A DNA stretch of 64,000 nucleotides, taken from positions 62,001 to 126,000 of the forward strand of contig NCSJ02000110.1 in NCBI GenBank assembly GCA_002812745.2. The letters run 5' to 3'. Source of the DNA: Scytalidium lignicola. Its lineage: Eukaryota; Ascomycota; Leotiomycetes. The position numbers were made by a program, and so were the translations under genes. Below the pieces are notes generated by a model. The model saw only the letters and a list, made by a program, of their open reading frames with translations, was not told where the DNA came from and ran no database searches. Positions 1 to 12,701 of the stretch are shown here, piece by piece (position 1 is the stretch's first letter; the number at the start of each line of letters is the position of its first letter).

Positions 1-739
1 CCATTCTCGTGCGTAAATTTCGTCGTGAACCTCGCTTCCTCCAGTTCCTCTGCTGCTCCTTCCGGATCTTTTTTCGGTGTTTCTCCTCGGCGTAAAACGG
101 TCTCCTCTTATCAGGATTGCCTTTTGTAACTCTGTAGCAAAAGTTCCTGAACATTACCTTGATGCTTGTGAATCCAGCACCCAGAACAATGACGCCCAAA
201 AATGACAAGGAAAGGAAGAATGACGAGATACGAAAGGTCAAGTATTGCAAGTCTCGTAGCACGGAAGAAGGGCCATAAAAAGGTAATGGAGGGAATAGTG
301 GATGAGTTCTCATGGGCGGCATGGATCTCCGGAGAGAGCCTTCGGTAGGATTTTGTGGCCCATTTCCAATTGATGCTGTCGATCGTGTGCTCTCAGCAGC
401 AGCTTCCTCTTTAGTAACGTTTTTGTCTTCTCCATCAACTTCTGCTTTCAACTCATTGAGCTCGTGCGCTTCTTCCACAGGTACGCCAGGTAATCTGCTT
501 CCATCCCCAGTTATTATAATTGCATCTCGAGGCGTGACGAATGCGGCCTCTACAGCGGTACTGGATAAGCTGGGGTCATCTTCGGATGCAACGTAAGAAA
601 GCTTCTCGGCCTGCTTTGCATACTTTATAGCTGCCGCTGGGGATCCCTCCGTGGCTGGCTCGGAGGATTGAGGGTCGTTCCCTGAGTTTACGGGTGCATT
701 GGTCTTCGACCTGGGTATAATAGGGCTGACTTCACCCAT
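1..739 (-). CDS. Partial membrane-anchored alpha/beta-hydrolase lipase-like protein (N-terminal 246 residues)
   Basis: An open minus-strand frame starts at the ATG whose first base is 739 and runs off the left edge of the window, so the catalytic part is missing. About 140 residues of low-complexity, Ser/Glu/Ala-rich sequence come first, then a proline-rich patch (PPMRTHPLFPPLPFYGP), then one hydrophobic segment (about residues 170-193, FFLSLSFLGVIVLGAG), then a strongly basic stretch (PFYAEEKHRKKIRKEQQRN). From memory this N-terminal layout resembles filamentous-fungal steryl-ester hydrolase/triglyceride-lipase proteins (Tgl1/Yeh type), which continue into an alpha/beta-hydrolase domain; that is inference because no catalytic motif is in the window. 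Such proteins act on neutral lipids at lipid droplets or membranes. It is divergent from PEX6 across about 1.5 kb. Confidence 0.6.
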   Translation of the reverse strand, partial: MGEVSPIIPRSKTNAPVNSGNDPQSSEPATEGSPAAAIKYAKQAEKLSYVASEDDPSLSSTAVEAAFVTPRDAIIITGDGSRLPGVPVEEAHELNELKAEVDGEDKNVTKEEAAAESTRSTASIGNGPQNPTEGSLRRSMPPMRTHPLFPPLPFYGPSSVLRDLQYLTFRISSFFLSLSFLGVIVLGAGFTSIKVMFRNFCYRVTKGNPDKRRPFYAEEKHRKKIRKEQQRNWRKRGSRRNLRTRM

Positions 740-2275
740 GGTTTTGGGGAGGGGTGAATGTCTGGGGCGNCGCAGCTTGTTACCGCGGGGCGTTTCTAGA
801 TGCCGGCATCGACATTACCGCTGCCAATACTCCGTACAATAGGAGTGGATGTCGAAACCGTGGAGATGAAAAGGCAAGAAGAAAGTACGTTCTCAAGCGG
901 TCATTAAAATTTTCATAAATCCGAGTGCGACTGGACAGAGGATAAAGTAAGCATTNGGGGGGATAAAATGATAATTATACGTCACATATCCTGGAGGTGG
1001 TGGGTGTCCAAGAATCGGGGATCGAGTGGCAGTGCAACCAGATCGCTGAATCGCTGGACGCAGGGCCGTTTCTCGGGCTTTTGCGGCGCCATTTCCAGCG
1101 CTATGGCACGACTCGTCATGCCCGTAACGGGCTCTTCCAAAGTCATTCCCAGCGTCGTTCATTGGAAGCCGTTCAACATCAACATCCGCCACCATTACGA
1201 CCGGGGAAATCTCAGGAACCGTCGATCCTCCTCAGATCAAACTTCGTTACTCGTTGAGAATCTCATCTCTCTCATTTCCTAGGAAATCAAGGTTACCACA
1301 GCTACTAAAAATAAAATAAACTCCTTTCTTCACTCTCCCATCTGAAGATTTTGAGAGTGAGGTGTTTGTTTTGTCGTCTCAGGATCACCAACACCACAAG
1401 AGATAACTATCTGGATCTCGACATATGATCGCCTGACGAGACGAAGCGGTGAGGGTGTATCATGAGGACCTGCATTCGAAGATCGGTGTGCAGCACATGC
1501 AAAGATCGCCTGTCATGAGGGAAATATATCGCATCAAGGTGGGAGGTTAGAGATTGTTGTCCTGCTCCTTCTGTTCCTCCTCTCTATTAAGAGTTGCCTT
1601 TTTCGGGATTTGTTAAGAGATCCTTATTCCTTAACGCATTGAATCTTGATGTCTCCTTGCGTCATTGCGTTATGGCATATATAATGAGAATCAAATAATA
1701 TAATATCCAATAATAGCAGACTACTTTGCATCAACAAATGACAAATAGGGATAGAGATGGACGTTCATCCCATGAATCAAGCGGACATCCAAAAATTAAT
1801 ACTGATACCGTACTGTATTTGCCATCAAGAGGAATGATCGAGATCTAATCTAGTCAAGTGTCAAGCAACGCCGTTTTTGTCTTAGATCGAACTCGGGAAG
1901 CACATCCTCGGCACCAAACCCTTTTCATCCAAGTTGCTCTCCACGAACCACGAAGCCGAGGCCCGACTAAGCTCGACCTCGCAAGACTGTAAATTACAAA
2001 GTACCCTAAAGCCAGGTACAGCACCTCCAGCTTGAACCACCACTGCATCGTCCGTGTTTGCACTCAGATGCTCTTGTTATGATGATATGCACATATATTT
2101 AGACTGCAGATTCTTGTTTGAAATCTATCGGCCCAGTCGGGTTTATCCCTTGTCTAGCCGCCCCGACTCCTCATTTTTGTGTGCCAGACCCCGGATTTCC
2201 AATTAACTACGCATCGGCGCATTGCACGCTGAATTCTTCACATTCTCCATTCCAACACATATATGAGAAGGGACC
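740..2275. other. Divergent intergenic region
   Basis: About 1.5 kb between two genes transcribed away from each other; it should hold both promoters. The short ORFs here (for example 893-1195 minus and 968-1282 plus) overlap on opposite strands and show no recognisable protein. Single undetermined bases occur at about 770 and 956. I see no repeat or RNA gene. Confidence 0.5.
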
Positions 2276-5200
2276 ATGACGGAGCAAATAATCATACCGC
2301 ATATTCGAAAGCGCAAGAGGCGCAGGAGGCAAGATAAAGCCGCCATAGCAGCCAGACTGGTCCTGGACGATCATGTGAAAGGCGACGTGGGCATCATCTC
2401 AGAGGACCTCTTTGCCGACTTGTTCCCCGCCATATTAGAGGGTATGTGAGGCCTCGTTGCAGAGGAGATTTATAGCTAATATATTCGTGCTCTTAGCTGA
2501 ACAGAATGGCAACGGCTCACCGACCCCCAACGAGGTCCACCACGTCGCAATATCCCCATTAGGACCATCGAATTCAGTTGAAGATGCTTCGTGGACTGTT
2601 GTCACTGTGAGGCCTTCGAGTGCACTGGCTCACTCTACCGTGCAGTTCTCTCCTACATCCCTAGCCCTACAAGGCTTCGCAGAAGCTCTTCAGAGGATCT
2701 CTCCCTCAAAATTAGCTAGCCATAGCCGCAGCGGTATCGAGATTCGGATTTTAGACGTGGTGCCATTGGAGCTCGATTCAGTTTTTGTGACAATTGAGGG
2801 TGAATTGGCTAAGAGACTAGAGAATGGCGAAGGCACTTTCCACGGTGAACACCCTCAAACAAATGGATACAACCAAGGAAAGGCTTCAGCTTCACCAGAA
2901 GATCGATTGACGGCAGCTATCAGAGAAGCCCTGTCGACGCTCAAGGTTGTTCACACAGGCGATTTCTTCTCATTGCCTCTGCCACCACACCCTATTACCC
3001 ATGTTCCACCCCCACCAGGGAAAGTCAATCTTTGTGAACCTGTGGGCCAAGGGCTTTTGTCTCCAAATACCAAGGTTATTGTGACCAAGACGCATCATCG
3101 AACGAAAGATACGCGGAAGGCCCCTCCTCTTAACCGTGTTTTGAAGGACACCGCCGAGGATGAGGATGATACAGCCAATGATTCATTTTATTCTGCTGCA
3201 GAGGATCGATATAAGACCGATGCTGATGCCACAACTGAAGGGTTTGATACCGTTACCGATACAGAAACAGAGATGTCTGGAGCAGACAATGATGATTTAT
3301 CTGATGATTCTATGGATGACATGATTTCTCTGCAAGCACCAATTCTGAATCCAACCAATGCGAGCGGAGTGTCTACAATTCAACCCGGCACACCTCACAC
3401 CATTGGTCTCGGCCGCAAGCCAAATGGTATTAACACTCCGGGATCTGTGTTTTCTACCTTTACATCTACGACTGCCCGTCCGGGTGGTTCCCGGGGACGA
3501 CTCTTCAAGTCTCAAGGATTAATGAGGCCATTACCAGATGAACTATTACATCCAAAGCCTAACAGTGACGACGACGAGGAAGCTCGAATTTATGTTGATA
3601 TCCCTTCTTTGACGAAAATAGGCTGTTTCTCGGGCGATTGGGTGCGTCTCGAAGCAGCTTCTGAACCTCCGGCAAATGGCATGGGCCTGTGGGGCCTTGG
3701 AAGCTTTGGGACCTCTCAAGAAGAGGACGCGGTATGGCGACCGGTAAAAGTCTTTGGATTGCCAGAGGGCTATTCCCAACGTCGTGTGACACGAATTCCC
3801 AGCAGCAAGATTGAGGAAAGGAGAATGTCATTCTTTGAATCCCAAGTCCAAAAACCCACAAGTCCTACAGCATACTTATCGCCTGTTTTACTAGCAAATC
3901 TCAATAGTCCACCATACTGTCGGATTTCTCCTCTCAGACGGAATACTCCGTATCCATTGAAGGGATCTCAGTCGAAAATAATCAGTTCTTCACGCCCACC
4001 TTTTGCGCGGGAGTTGACACTCTTAAAGATTGCCACACCGCTCTCTACAGATCGGACGATGCAGAATGTCCTGTTCGCTGGATTGAAGCGTCACTTTGCC
4101 AGACATACGAGGATTGTAAGGAAGGGTGATTTGATTGCTGTTCCAATCGATGAGGACTTAGGGCGGACGTTATATCAGCCAAGTACTGCTGATGATGACT
4201 TTGAAGTGGATGACCTTTTGCAGAACCCCGTGATGGAAGACTCGAGCTCCAACAAACCTTTGCATATCACAAATGTTGCATGGTTCAAAGTGGGATATGT
4301 CGGCTTACCAAGGACAGAAACCCCTGAACTAGTTGAAGAGGAAGACGTATGGGGTGGTGTCGCAGCTATTGATGCTGCTTCAACTCGGATGATGCAGTCT
4401 GGCACTGAAAACAGTCGCCTTCCTGGGACCACGAACAACACCTGGGAACATTACCTTAGAGTGAAATCAATATGCAAATCAGACCTTGACGCTTCTGCTA
4501 TGCCTGAGTCAAGACGACCACATGTGACAATGCTTCAGCGGCGTCTGAGGGAACTCTTAGCAGCTGCAACGAGTCCTCGAGCTATCCATCTTCAACTACC
4601 GTCACTAGCTATTCTCTTGGTTTCCACCCAACGCAACATTGGTAAAAGCACATTAGCAAGGAAAGCTTGCGCGGATATAGGACTCCATACCTTCCCAATT
4701 GATGCATACGATATCGTCAGTGATGGTGGAGCTGGAAGTGACGTTAAGACTGCGGGTCTTCTCGAGGCACGAACGGAACGAGCGATGGCCTGTGGACCTG
4801 AATATTGCCCCCTTCTTATTCGACATATCGAAGCCTTAACTGCCGATAGGATGGCTAGCACATTAAAGGAAATTCTGGCTGGAGTGCGGGTTCTGATTGC
4901 TACCACTACAGAAGTAGACAAGGTGCCAGATGGAATCCGAGGTTTATTCACCCATGAACTCGAAATGAATGCACCGGACGAATGGGAACGAGAAGGCATT
5001 CTTCGCAGCATAGTCGACAACCAAACTGTTCCCCTAGCTCCTGATGTGGATCTCAGTTCTGTCGCGGTTAAAACCGCTGCACTGGTTGCTGGTGACCTTG
5101 TCGACGTTGTGGATCGCGCTCTAGTGGCACGTAATTCTCGACTTGAATCCTTAGCCTCATCAGCTACTACCCCAACCACAATTGTAACGGTTCGCGATGT

Positions 5201-6849
5201 TCTAGTCTCTGGTGGATCTTCAGGACGCTGCCTCAGCAAATCAGACTTTGACCACGCCGTAGATGCGGCAAGAAAGAACTTCGCGGACGCGATTGGCGCT
5301 CCAAAGATCCCTAACGTGAGTTGGGACGATGTCGGCGGCTTGACAAACGTGAAAGACGCCGTGATTGAAACTATCCAGCTTCCACTTGAGCGTCCTGAGC
5401 TGTTTGCAAAGGGCATGAAGAAACGTTCTGGTATCCTCTTCTACGGTCCTCCCGGCACGGGAAAGACCCTACTTGCAAAGGCAATTGCAACAGAATTCAG
5501 CTTGAATTTCTTCAGCGTCAAGGGGCCAGAATTACTGAATATGTATATCGGAGAATCAGAAGCTAATGTTCGCCGTGTGTTCCAGCGTGCTAGGGATGCG
5601 AGACCTTGTGTAGTGTTCTTCGATGAATTAGATTCGGTAGCACCAAAAAGAGGTAATCAGGGTGATAGTGGAGGTGTTATGGATCGTATTGTCAGTCAGC
5701 TGCTTGCGGAGTTGGACGGTATGTCCGATGGGGAGGACGGCGGAGGAGGAGTATTCGTTATTGGGGCTACAAACCGACCCGATCTACTCGATGCTGCATT
5801 GTTGAGACCGGGAAGATTCGACAAGATGCTTTACTTGGGCGTGAGCGATACTCATGAGAAGCAGTTGACTATTATGGAGGCGCTGACTAGGAAGTACGTT
5901 TCCCTTTTCCCCTCATTAACTCATACATATAAAGAGTTTTTAAACCATACATTCATAAACTAACGTATCCAGATTCACCCTCCACCCATCCCTCTCACTC
6001 TCTCGCGTTGCCTCCGGCCTCCCATTCACCTACACCGGTGCAGACTTCTACGCCCTCTGCTCCGACGCCATGTTAAAAGCCGTAACCAGAAAAGCCTCCC
6101 TAGTAGACAAGCGAATTCGCGAGTTGAACGCCGAACTAGTCCAGCAATCCTCACCTGCCTCCTCGCGCAAGGGACAGCAGCAGTCTCATAAACCAAGCAA
6201 AATCACAACAGCCTACTTCTTCGACCACTACGCCACGTCGGAAGACGTCGCAGTCATGGTGACGGAAGAAGATTTCATCAACGCCGAGCGGGAACTAATA
6301 CCCAGCGTCAGCGCGAAGGAACTAGAGCACTACAAACGCGTGAGAGAGATGTTCGAGAACGGAGATAAAAAGGAGGCAAACACCACCACCAATGGTCAAA
6401 CCTATACTCCTTCCCCACCCAAAGCCAATGGACACGCAATCTCCCCTGACCATCAAGATCAAAATCAGAATCACTTGAACCCCCCCAAACTCAACGGCAA
6501 AGGAAAAGGCCGCTCAATCTCCTCTTCAACCTCAACCTCCACAATATCAACATCAACATCAACGTCTAAATCCAAAGACAAAGGCAAAGGAAAAGCCATC
6601 GAGGGATGGCCCGACAACGATGTCGATGGTGACTATTACGACCGCGACGTTGAAGACGGCTTCCTTCCCGATGACGAGGACGCCATCGTCGACGGCAGCA
6701 GTGGGAAGCAGCATCATCATCATTTTAACCACGGGAAGAATAAAGGGAAGGGAAAAGCCGTCGCTAGTCCTTCCAGTCCTTCTGGGGTGGCAGTAGGCAG
6801 TGGACTCTTCGAAGCCGGGAGTGTTGATGATGACGAGGGGTTGTATTGA
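2276..6849 (+). CDS. PEX6: Peroxin-6, AAA+ ATPase of the peroxisomal export complex
   Basis: Three exons, 2276-2441, 2497-5893 and 5973-6849, give 1479 residues; both introns (55 and 79 bp) have GT..AG borders and restore the frame. The start is the ATG at 2276, giving a basic N-terminus (RKRKRRRRQDK) followed by a conserved-looking block. PEX6 forms a heterohexamer with PEX1 that extracts ubiquitinated PEX5 from the peroxisomal membrane using ATP. Two tandem AAA modules are visible. D1 has a degenerate Walker A (NIGKST, about residue 769). D2 has a canonical Walker A (GPPGTGKT, residues 1039-1046), Walker B (VVFFDELD, Asp-Glu at 1098-1099) and a second region of homology with GATNRPD and RPGRFD. 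The degenerate D1 fits the family. The C-terminal tail of about 170 residues is low complexity (Ser/Thr and Lys/Gly rich, with a His run). Length fits filamentous-fungal PEX6. Confidence 0.95.
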
Positions 6850-7595
6850 TTTAATTTTTGATATGACTCTTTTCCGTGTATAGTTCTTACCGCTTTTTGT
6901 GCTCCTCCCGCTCTCCCTCTCACTATCTCTCTCTCTCGCTCTACTTGGGGAAAGTTGAGGATTGGATTGGATTGTATTACTGGTGGGTAGGTAGTTTATG
7001 TGTTCATGGTCATGTGTTCTTTGTTTTTTAATTGGGGAGTAGGGTAGGAGAGGGATGAAGGGAAGGGAAGGGAGATTGCAGACATGGAGAGAATACATCT
7101 TATCTATCTATCTATCTAGCTATTCATCAAAAAAGCATGGCATCTTTGTGTTTTTAACAAGCGGTTAAACTTGAGGATGAGAAGGAAGAGAAAGAGGAAA
7201 AGAAAATTAATATACAATTCTGGATTTACTAAAATCTCCTCCTGACATAGTGATGACATTTTCCTTTCTTTTCTCTTGACCTTTTCACACGAAGAGTTAA
7301 GGTACAATTATGTTATTGTAATTTTGTTGCTATTGTAATTGTGATTGTATCTATAATGTTTCTATGTGGTGTTCTCTTAGACCAACCGTATGTCTATATT
7401 TGTCAATACCAATGTTCTAAGGAATGTCTTTTTGATCTAATATTAAAGAGAAAAAGGAAAGAATCCAAAATGCTGACAACTCCCCCCCCTCTTTTCTATA
7501 CACCCAAAACGGGGAATTTTGAACTGCTACAACGCCATTATGCCAGCAGAGATAACCACCCACGCTCACCGTTAATTATCAGTAACAGTTGCGTC
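6850..7595. other. Convergent intergenic region with short simple repeats
   Basis: Lies between the 3' ends of PEX6 and the MscS gene, so it should hold both 3' UTRs and polyadenylation signals. It contains a CT-rich microsatellite (about 6908-6940) and a (TATC)n tract (about 7097-7122). ORFs here (7116-7307 minus, 7341-7832 plus) have no recognisable domain, and the second runs antisense into the channel gene. Confidence 0.5.
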
Positions 7596-10556
7596 TTACA
7601 CTCCTTTCTGAGAAGCAGAAAGTCCGCTCTTCTCCCCGGTGGAAATTCCAGTCCCACTTGCGGCTTGGTTGTTATTATCCACGACCACGGCCTCCAGATC
7701 GTCCAACTTCACTCCCCTTTCTTCGGTCCCTACACTAAGCTTGCTCCTATTCCTAGAGAACATATTCTTCCGACTGCCACTCCTCATACTGCTGCTGTCA
7801 GCTCTACTACCCCTGCTACTCCACCTTCCTAAAATCCCTCCATCCTCCTCCTCTAACCCACTCTCGCTGATATTCCCTAATTCATGACTTCCTCTCCTGG
7901 CAGGACTGAGCACAGGGGGAGACATGGGTAATTTTGGCTTCACTGGTCCACTATCGAAGACATCACCCATGTCATCACCAGAAGACATTGCTGACATGCC
8001 AAGAGAGAAATCAACGTGTTTCTGCATTTGAGAGACAGATTCTCCGCGACGACGAACCCCAGAGGTACTGCCGCGGTGGCGAAGGATGGATGGGTGATGC
8101 TGGATAGATGGATGAGCTGGGTCGTTCTGGTCACGAGAGAGGGAACCAGACCGAGGACCTGGTCCCTGATTTGAATCTGAATATTGGGCTTGGTAAGGCG
8201 GTGGATATGCGCCATTAAGATACATAGGGAACTCCTCTGCTGCACCAGCAAGACGCATTCTCGGTCCTTCAATTCCAAGCTCTTCCATGGACACCATAAG
8301 TGCGCAGATGAATTTGTTCCGCCGCTGAAGACGGAGGAGTTCGTTCTGCCAGTTTGATTTGTAGAAGAACACGACATTGAGCGTTATAGAATATGCTTCA
8401 TAGATGGTGGTTAATTCTGTCAGGATCTTCTGCTGATATTCTCTTTTTTCCGAGTTAACGAATTCAAGTAGTCGAGCACGTAGGGATTCGATTTGCGGGA
8501 GACTAGTACCAAATTTCACGGTAACGGGAATAGCCTCGGCGAGACCCCCTGATCGGCGCTGGTTTAGGATGAATAGAGTATTGAGATAGCTGTTTGGAGC
8601 CTGCACAACATGTCCTTCCATCTTCTTGAACTCTGTGAAGAGCAGCGAAATTTCTTTGACAAAGTAATCATCACCTCTCAACTGTGAGCCCGTGTTTCCG
8701 TAAATTGTGACTCGATCGCCTACGTCGAAGGGATGTTTCACGAAAACAAAGACGATTGATTGCAGGAATTCTTGTGCCGTGGCAGAGAAGAGCCAGGAAA
8801 GTGCTAGGACTGCAGAGCCGGCCGAGGTTAAGACTCCAGCAGCAGACGTTGAGATTAATGAGATGAAGACGAGGATTGTGATGACAAAGACAATAAAGAA
8901 GAAGACATCATCTAGTTTTGAAACAACAGAGTCTAAGTCTTTAAGAGACGCGGTAATGGCTTTGCGTTCACGGCCGATTTCGACGCAGACTGCCTCAAGC
9001 TCTTCCATGGAGATGTCGCCATTCAGGTCCTTATCAAACATAGTAAATGCAGCGTCCGCTTCATCGTCGTTATCAAAAGCCATTCTCAAGTCATCTGCAA
9101 ACACCGACTCGGAGCCTTCAGTAACGAACGTCCGGTAGAGACGGCGTGCTAAAACTTGAGAACCATTTGTTGTGTTTAAGAGTTGCACAACGCTGAACAA
9201 AATACATCAGAGATCGATCAAATCTAGGGCCTTTTTGTTGCAAACACTTACACCTGATGTGGATGAGTACTCGATGTTACAGCTTTTCCAGTGAAGTCAC
9301 CCGCTACTTTTCCAGCGATATCACCGACCATATTCAAAGCATGACGCGCATTCTTTTGAGCTTTTTGAAGGTAGACTTTCGGTGTCCGATTTCCAGTACT
9401 TGGAGAGTTCTCATTAACCTCAAAAGCAGAGTCTTCCATCTCGATCTTCTCCTTGGAATATACATAAAGCTTCACCAGACTCGAAATCTGGAATTTGCTG
9501 ATTTCAATCCTGTCTGCATAAGTTCGCAGATGGAAGCTGATGGCGATGAGCTGGATTATGATCTTCTCAATAAAGTTCAAACAGGCACCAACAAAAATGG
9601 ACACGATGACCTTGTTGGCGGTAGTTTCCCATCCTCTGGTGGTTTTATCATGGTCCAGATGGTGGTTCTTCATGGTCGGCAGGAAGGATATTTCGACTGC
9701 TAACCACCAGAAGAACAGGGTCGCCGGAATTTCGAGGGCTCTGCCAAGGTCTTTCCACTTCTTGCTGCTGTTCGTAAAGAGGCTAGATATTAGGCCCATA
9801 GGGTAGGGTATGCATTTAGCCAGTATCTAGCCATAGTTAGCAATTGGAACTTCAATGAGTGAGGGTTGAAGAGTGTGAGCCTGCACTCTTCTGACTTACT
9901 CGTCCTGCCCAAAGTGTCAACCACAAAATCTCCAGCCAGATTCCAAACCAAAACAGTCTCACACCGCCAACTGTAGCATTCTTAAATACCAGTAGACCCA
10001 ACATTGTCGGTACCAGCAGGATTAGGACCAAAGGCGTAATATAGCAAAAGTACCTGACCAAAAAGCTGGAACTGTGGATCTTCTTAAAGACCTTCGCAAA
10101 CGTTGTAGTCGGATGCGCTGGGGGTTGGTAAACTTTGGTCTTCTCGTGAATTGGCGTGGTGTCGATGTCGAAATCATCCACAGGCTCGGAGACACGAGAC
10201 CTGGTTCGCTGCAGGAGAGATTTGGATCGGTGCGTGCCATCATCTGCTGCACTTTGTTCTTCCGTATTCGAGACCAGTCGTTCTGCACGGAGCATTTCGA
10301 GGTCATCGTCGAAGCGGCTGGCCTTCTCGCGTGAGGAGGTTGGCGAGAAGGGAGATTCGTCACGGAAGGCCTTGGAGAGGTGGTCTGGGCCATTGACGTA
10401 GCTTGTTGTTACGTGGAGGTGGTTCTCATCTATCTGTTCATCTAGAGGCTGTCTGCGTAATGGTCCATCTTCATGAATCTGGCCCTGGTCGGAATTATTG
10501 TCGGGCGGAAAGGCGGGGAAGGAGAATTGCTCCTCTTCGTAAATCGGGGTGGCCAT
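7596..10556 (-). CDS. EF-hand mechanosensitive ion channel of the MscS family
   Basis: Three minus-strand exons, 9900-10556, 9252-9826 and 7596-9192, with introns of 73 and 59 bp, give 942 residues. The junction WAGR-ILAKC and the frame before QLLNTTNG are restored exactly. A disordered N-terminus of about 160 residues is followed by several membrane segments (about residues 170-320), a canonical EF-hand loop ([12 protein letters not shown], about residues 464-475), then the pore-lining helix rich in Ala/Ser/Gly and the MscS beta domain ([13 protein letters not shown]). The C-terminal 190 residues are low complexity with many Ser and Arg. The architecture matches the fungal Msy1/Msy2 type, known in fission yeast as endoplasmic-reticulum channels that control calcium release during hypo-osmotic shock. 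The frame is uninterrupted and base composition is ordinary, so the gene looks functional. Confidence 0.92.
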
Positions 10557-11575
10557 TGCGAAATCATGTGAAAGCTTCTGTCTGTCTTTGGTGTAACATG
10601 CAAAGGCGTCCTAGACGTCAATTGAACACAACAGTTATCTTATCTTTGGTCTCTTTTTGAGTGCCAGAAGAGGAAGTAGCAAGCAGCAAGTACGCTTGCC
10701 GTCTATCTGACTATAAATTTAAGGAAAAGAGGCTACGTGAAAAAGGAAAGAACGAGGGGAACGAGGGGGAAACGAAGGTATTGTGGGAATTAAGAGAACA
10801 AAAAAAAAGACCGAAGAATCCGAGAAAGGTGACAAAAGGTCAAGAGAGCTTGACAAGTCAGAGAGAAAGGGTTGAGCTCGCAGAGAGAACTTGGCCCGGG
10901 GGCACTAATTACCCTTAATGGATGTGACAGGACGGCAGGACGACCGGTCGCTGCACTATCAAGCTTTATCAGGACGGGAGTATCACATCACCACCGCATT
11001 GGGCAAAGGGCAGTCCGAGATGGCAATTAGCATGCGGCGATCTACATGCTACTTTGTCGTGTCGTGTCGTCAGGGAATTGTGGTTCTCTCCAAGCATCCA
11101 TTCCGTCGTCATCATTGGAGCGGGAGAGATGTTTTGGCGATGCGGACTTGGGGGGTGGTGGACGAAGATCGACTAGTTCCACATGGGTGTGTGCGGGTGC
11201 AGTGGGATAAGTGGCACAAGGTGGATAAGCACCAGTCCTCCACTTCTCGTTGGGGGCGTTTCACGAGATTAGTCTTATTAAAAAGGTTTTCATCTATTTA
11301 TTAACTTTACAATCACTTTATCTAATTTACATATACTAAAATATAATTTAGATAACAGTTTTACATTACTTTAATAATCAGATTGCCCTTAAGATAACGT
11401 TGATTAAACAGCTAAGTTAAAAGTGGTTTTATATTTATAAGTTAATTAAAAATTTCCATGTTTAAAACCAACTCGGAATGCACTGCTTAAGAGTCACTGC
11501 CTGACTAATTCTGGACCTGTTCCTTTCATATATTATTCAATACNTTTTTTTAAAACCACTTTAATCTCTTTAAGA
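10557..11575. other. Intergenic region upstream of the MscS gene
   Basis: Contains the presumed promoter of the channel gene. A purine-rich stretch (about 10720-10890) and a short AT-rich patch (about 11290-11470) stand out. ORFs of 85-128 codons here resemble no protein I recognise and are probably chance. One undetermined base lies near 11543. Confidence 0.4.
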
Positions 11576-11779
11576 TCATATATGTTCTAGCCCAGTGTAT
11601 ATTTTCTCGCCAGCCTCTTTTCTAACATGAAAACATAGTACAGCCTTCCTTCTTGCCAGCCAATCAGATGCAATGACGCCTGTAGCCTTCAAAGAGCTCA
11701 AAATCCTACGGCTTCTTCCAAGCAAAAAATCATCCAAGGCACTCATCATAAACCATTCGTCATAAATCATCATGTGCAA
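11576..11779 (-). pseudogene. Possible frameshifted C-terminal continuation of the preceding ORF
   Basis: A 67-codon minus-strand frame lacking an ATG at its 5' edge overlaps the last bases of the 11760-12470 ORF in a different frame. Its composition (SALDDFLLGRSRRIL, SDWLARRKAVLCFHV) looks like genuine protein and it follows directly from the upstream ORF. The simplest reading is a single-base frameshift splitting one gene, whether real or from assembly. It may also be a chance frame. Confidence 0.3.
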
Positions 11780-12470
11780 TCAGTGGTTTGTCATTGCAAT
11801 CCAAGCTATGCTTCTCGAATTCCTTAGCACCACTACCAAGGCATATATTTTCACTTGTATCATTATGACGAGCCTTCTTTATAGATACTTCTGAATCATG
11901 TTCTGCTAAATGTTCTTTTAGGCTCCGTTTCGGTAATCGACCTCTCCATTCTTGACTCTCAAAAGACGAATCAGAAGACTCATCCCAGGGCGTCTCTTTC
12001 TCTGTATTATCATCTGCTAACCAGAGATTATCTTCATTCGCGTCTTCATCCTGTGATGTGGCAGCACGCTTGCGAGGACTCGCGCTACGACTTTTCGTAC
12101 CATTGCTACCTCTTAAGAAGGCTGTACATCGATCCGGTGGCGTGTCTATAGTAGTATATTGCATGAATTCCGAGTCAAAGAGAAGTTTCCGTCTAGTTAG
12201 GCCCTGGCGAAGGAAAGAAGCGAAAAAGGGTGGGAAGAAGATTGACCATGCGAGGCGGGCGAAGAGGTATTCCTTAGAGATGGAGACGAGTGGCTGCGTT
12301 TGACGGTTATGGTAGAGATAGAAGAGTTGTCCACTTGGAGTTGGAAGGAAAATGTGGACTACCAGCCTTGGAGGGGTGTCATGGTTTGTAGCTTTGGGAA
12401 CGATTGAGAAGCGACGATCGTCACAACTTATGGAGGTCTGAACGAAGGAAGATAGCATTGCGGAGGTCAT
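11760..12470 (-). CDS. Uncharacterised fungal protein, possibly frameshifted near its 3' end
   Basis: An uninterrupted frame of 236 residues. The N-terminal half reads as a folded domain with aromatic and hydrophobic blocks (VVHIFLPTPSGQLFYLYH, EYLFARLAWSIFFPPFF). The second half is polar and acidic, with short basic clusters (SPRKRAA, RLPKRSLKEH) that could be nuclear-localisation-like; that is inference. The stop at 11760 overlaps another minus-strand frame (11576-11779) that looks protein-like (SALDDFLLGRSRRIL, DWLARRKAV). The overlap is too short for an intron, so the two frames may be one gene with a one-base indel or sequencing error. I do not recognise the family. No function is assigned. 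Confidence 0.5.
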   Translation of the reverse strand: MTSAMLSSFVQTSISCDDRRFSIVPKATNHDTPPRLVVHIFLPTPSGQLFYLYHNRQTQPLVSISKEYLFARLAWSIFFPPFFASFLRQGLTRRKLLFDSEFMQYTTIDTPPDRCTAFLRGSNGTKSRSASPRKRAATSQDEDANEDNLWLADDNTEKETPWDESSDSSFESQEWRGRLPKRSLKEHLAEHDSEVSIKKARHNDTSENICLGSGAKEFEKHSLDCNDKPLIAHDDL

Positions 12471-12701
12471 TGACGGGTTCCGACGATGAGCGGAATGAGA
12501 TGCCGTATCTGAGCAATCAGCAAAGGTATCGTATAACAGATGTAGTATTGCAAATGTCTATAATGCCATTCAATTAATCTATAATTATCCTTCTCTGGTT
12601 GGTTGTAATTAATACTGTTCACATCCTAACGGGTTACTATTAATTCCTCATCTTGGTATCAACATGCCGGTTCATAAACAACTCCCATCGCACAAATTCT
12701 T

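Noticed and set aside
893..1282. Overlapping 86-104 codon ORFs on both strands
   Set aside because: They overlap each other on opposite strands, have unremarkable composition and no start or splice context.
4592..5416. 274-codon minus-strand ORF inside PEX6
   Set aside because: It lies fully antisense to the AAA D1-D2 region, is Ser/Arg/Thr-rich with no domain, and is explained by codon bias of the true gene.
6559..7098. 179-codon minus-strand ORF at the PEX6 3' end
   Set aside because: Antisense to the low-complexity PEX6 tail and the CT-rich 3' region; no protein features.
10022..10660. Several ORFs of 81-123 codons on both strands over the first MscS exon
   Set aside because: Shadows of the N-terminal MscS exon, which is supported by splice-frame continuity with the channel domain.
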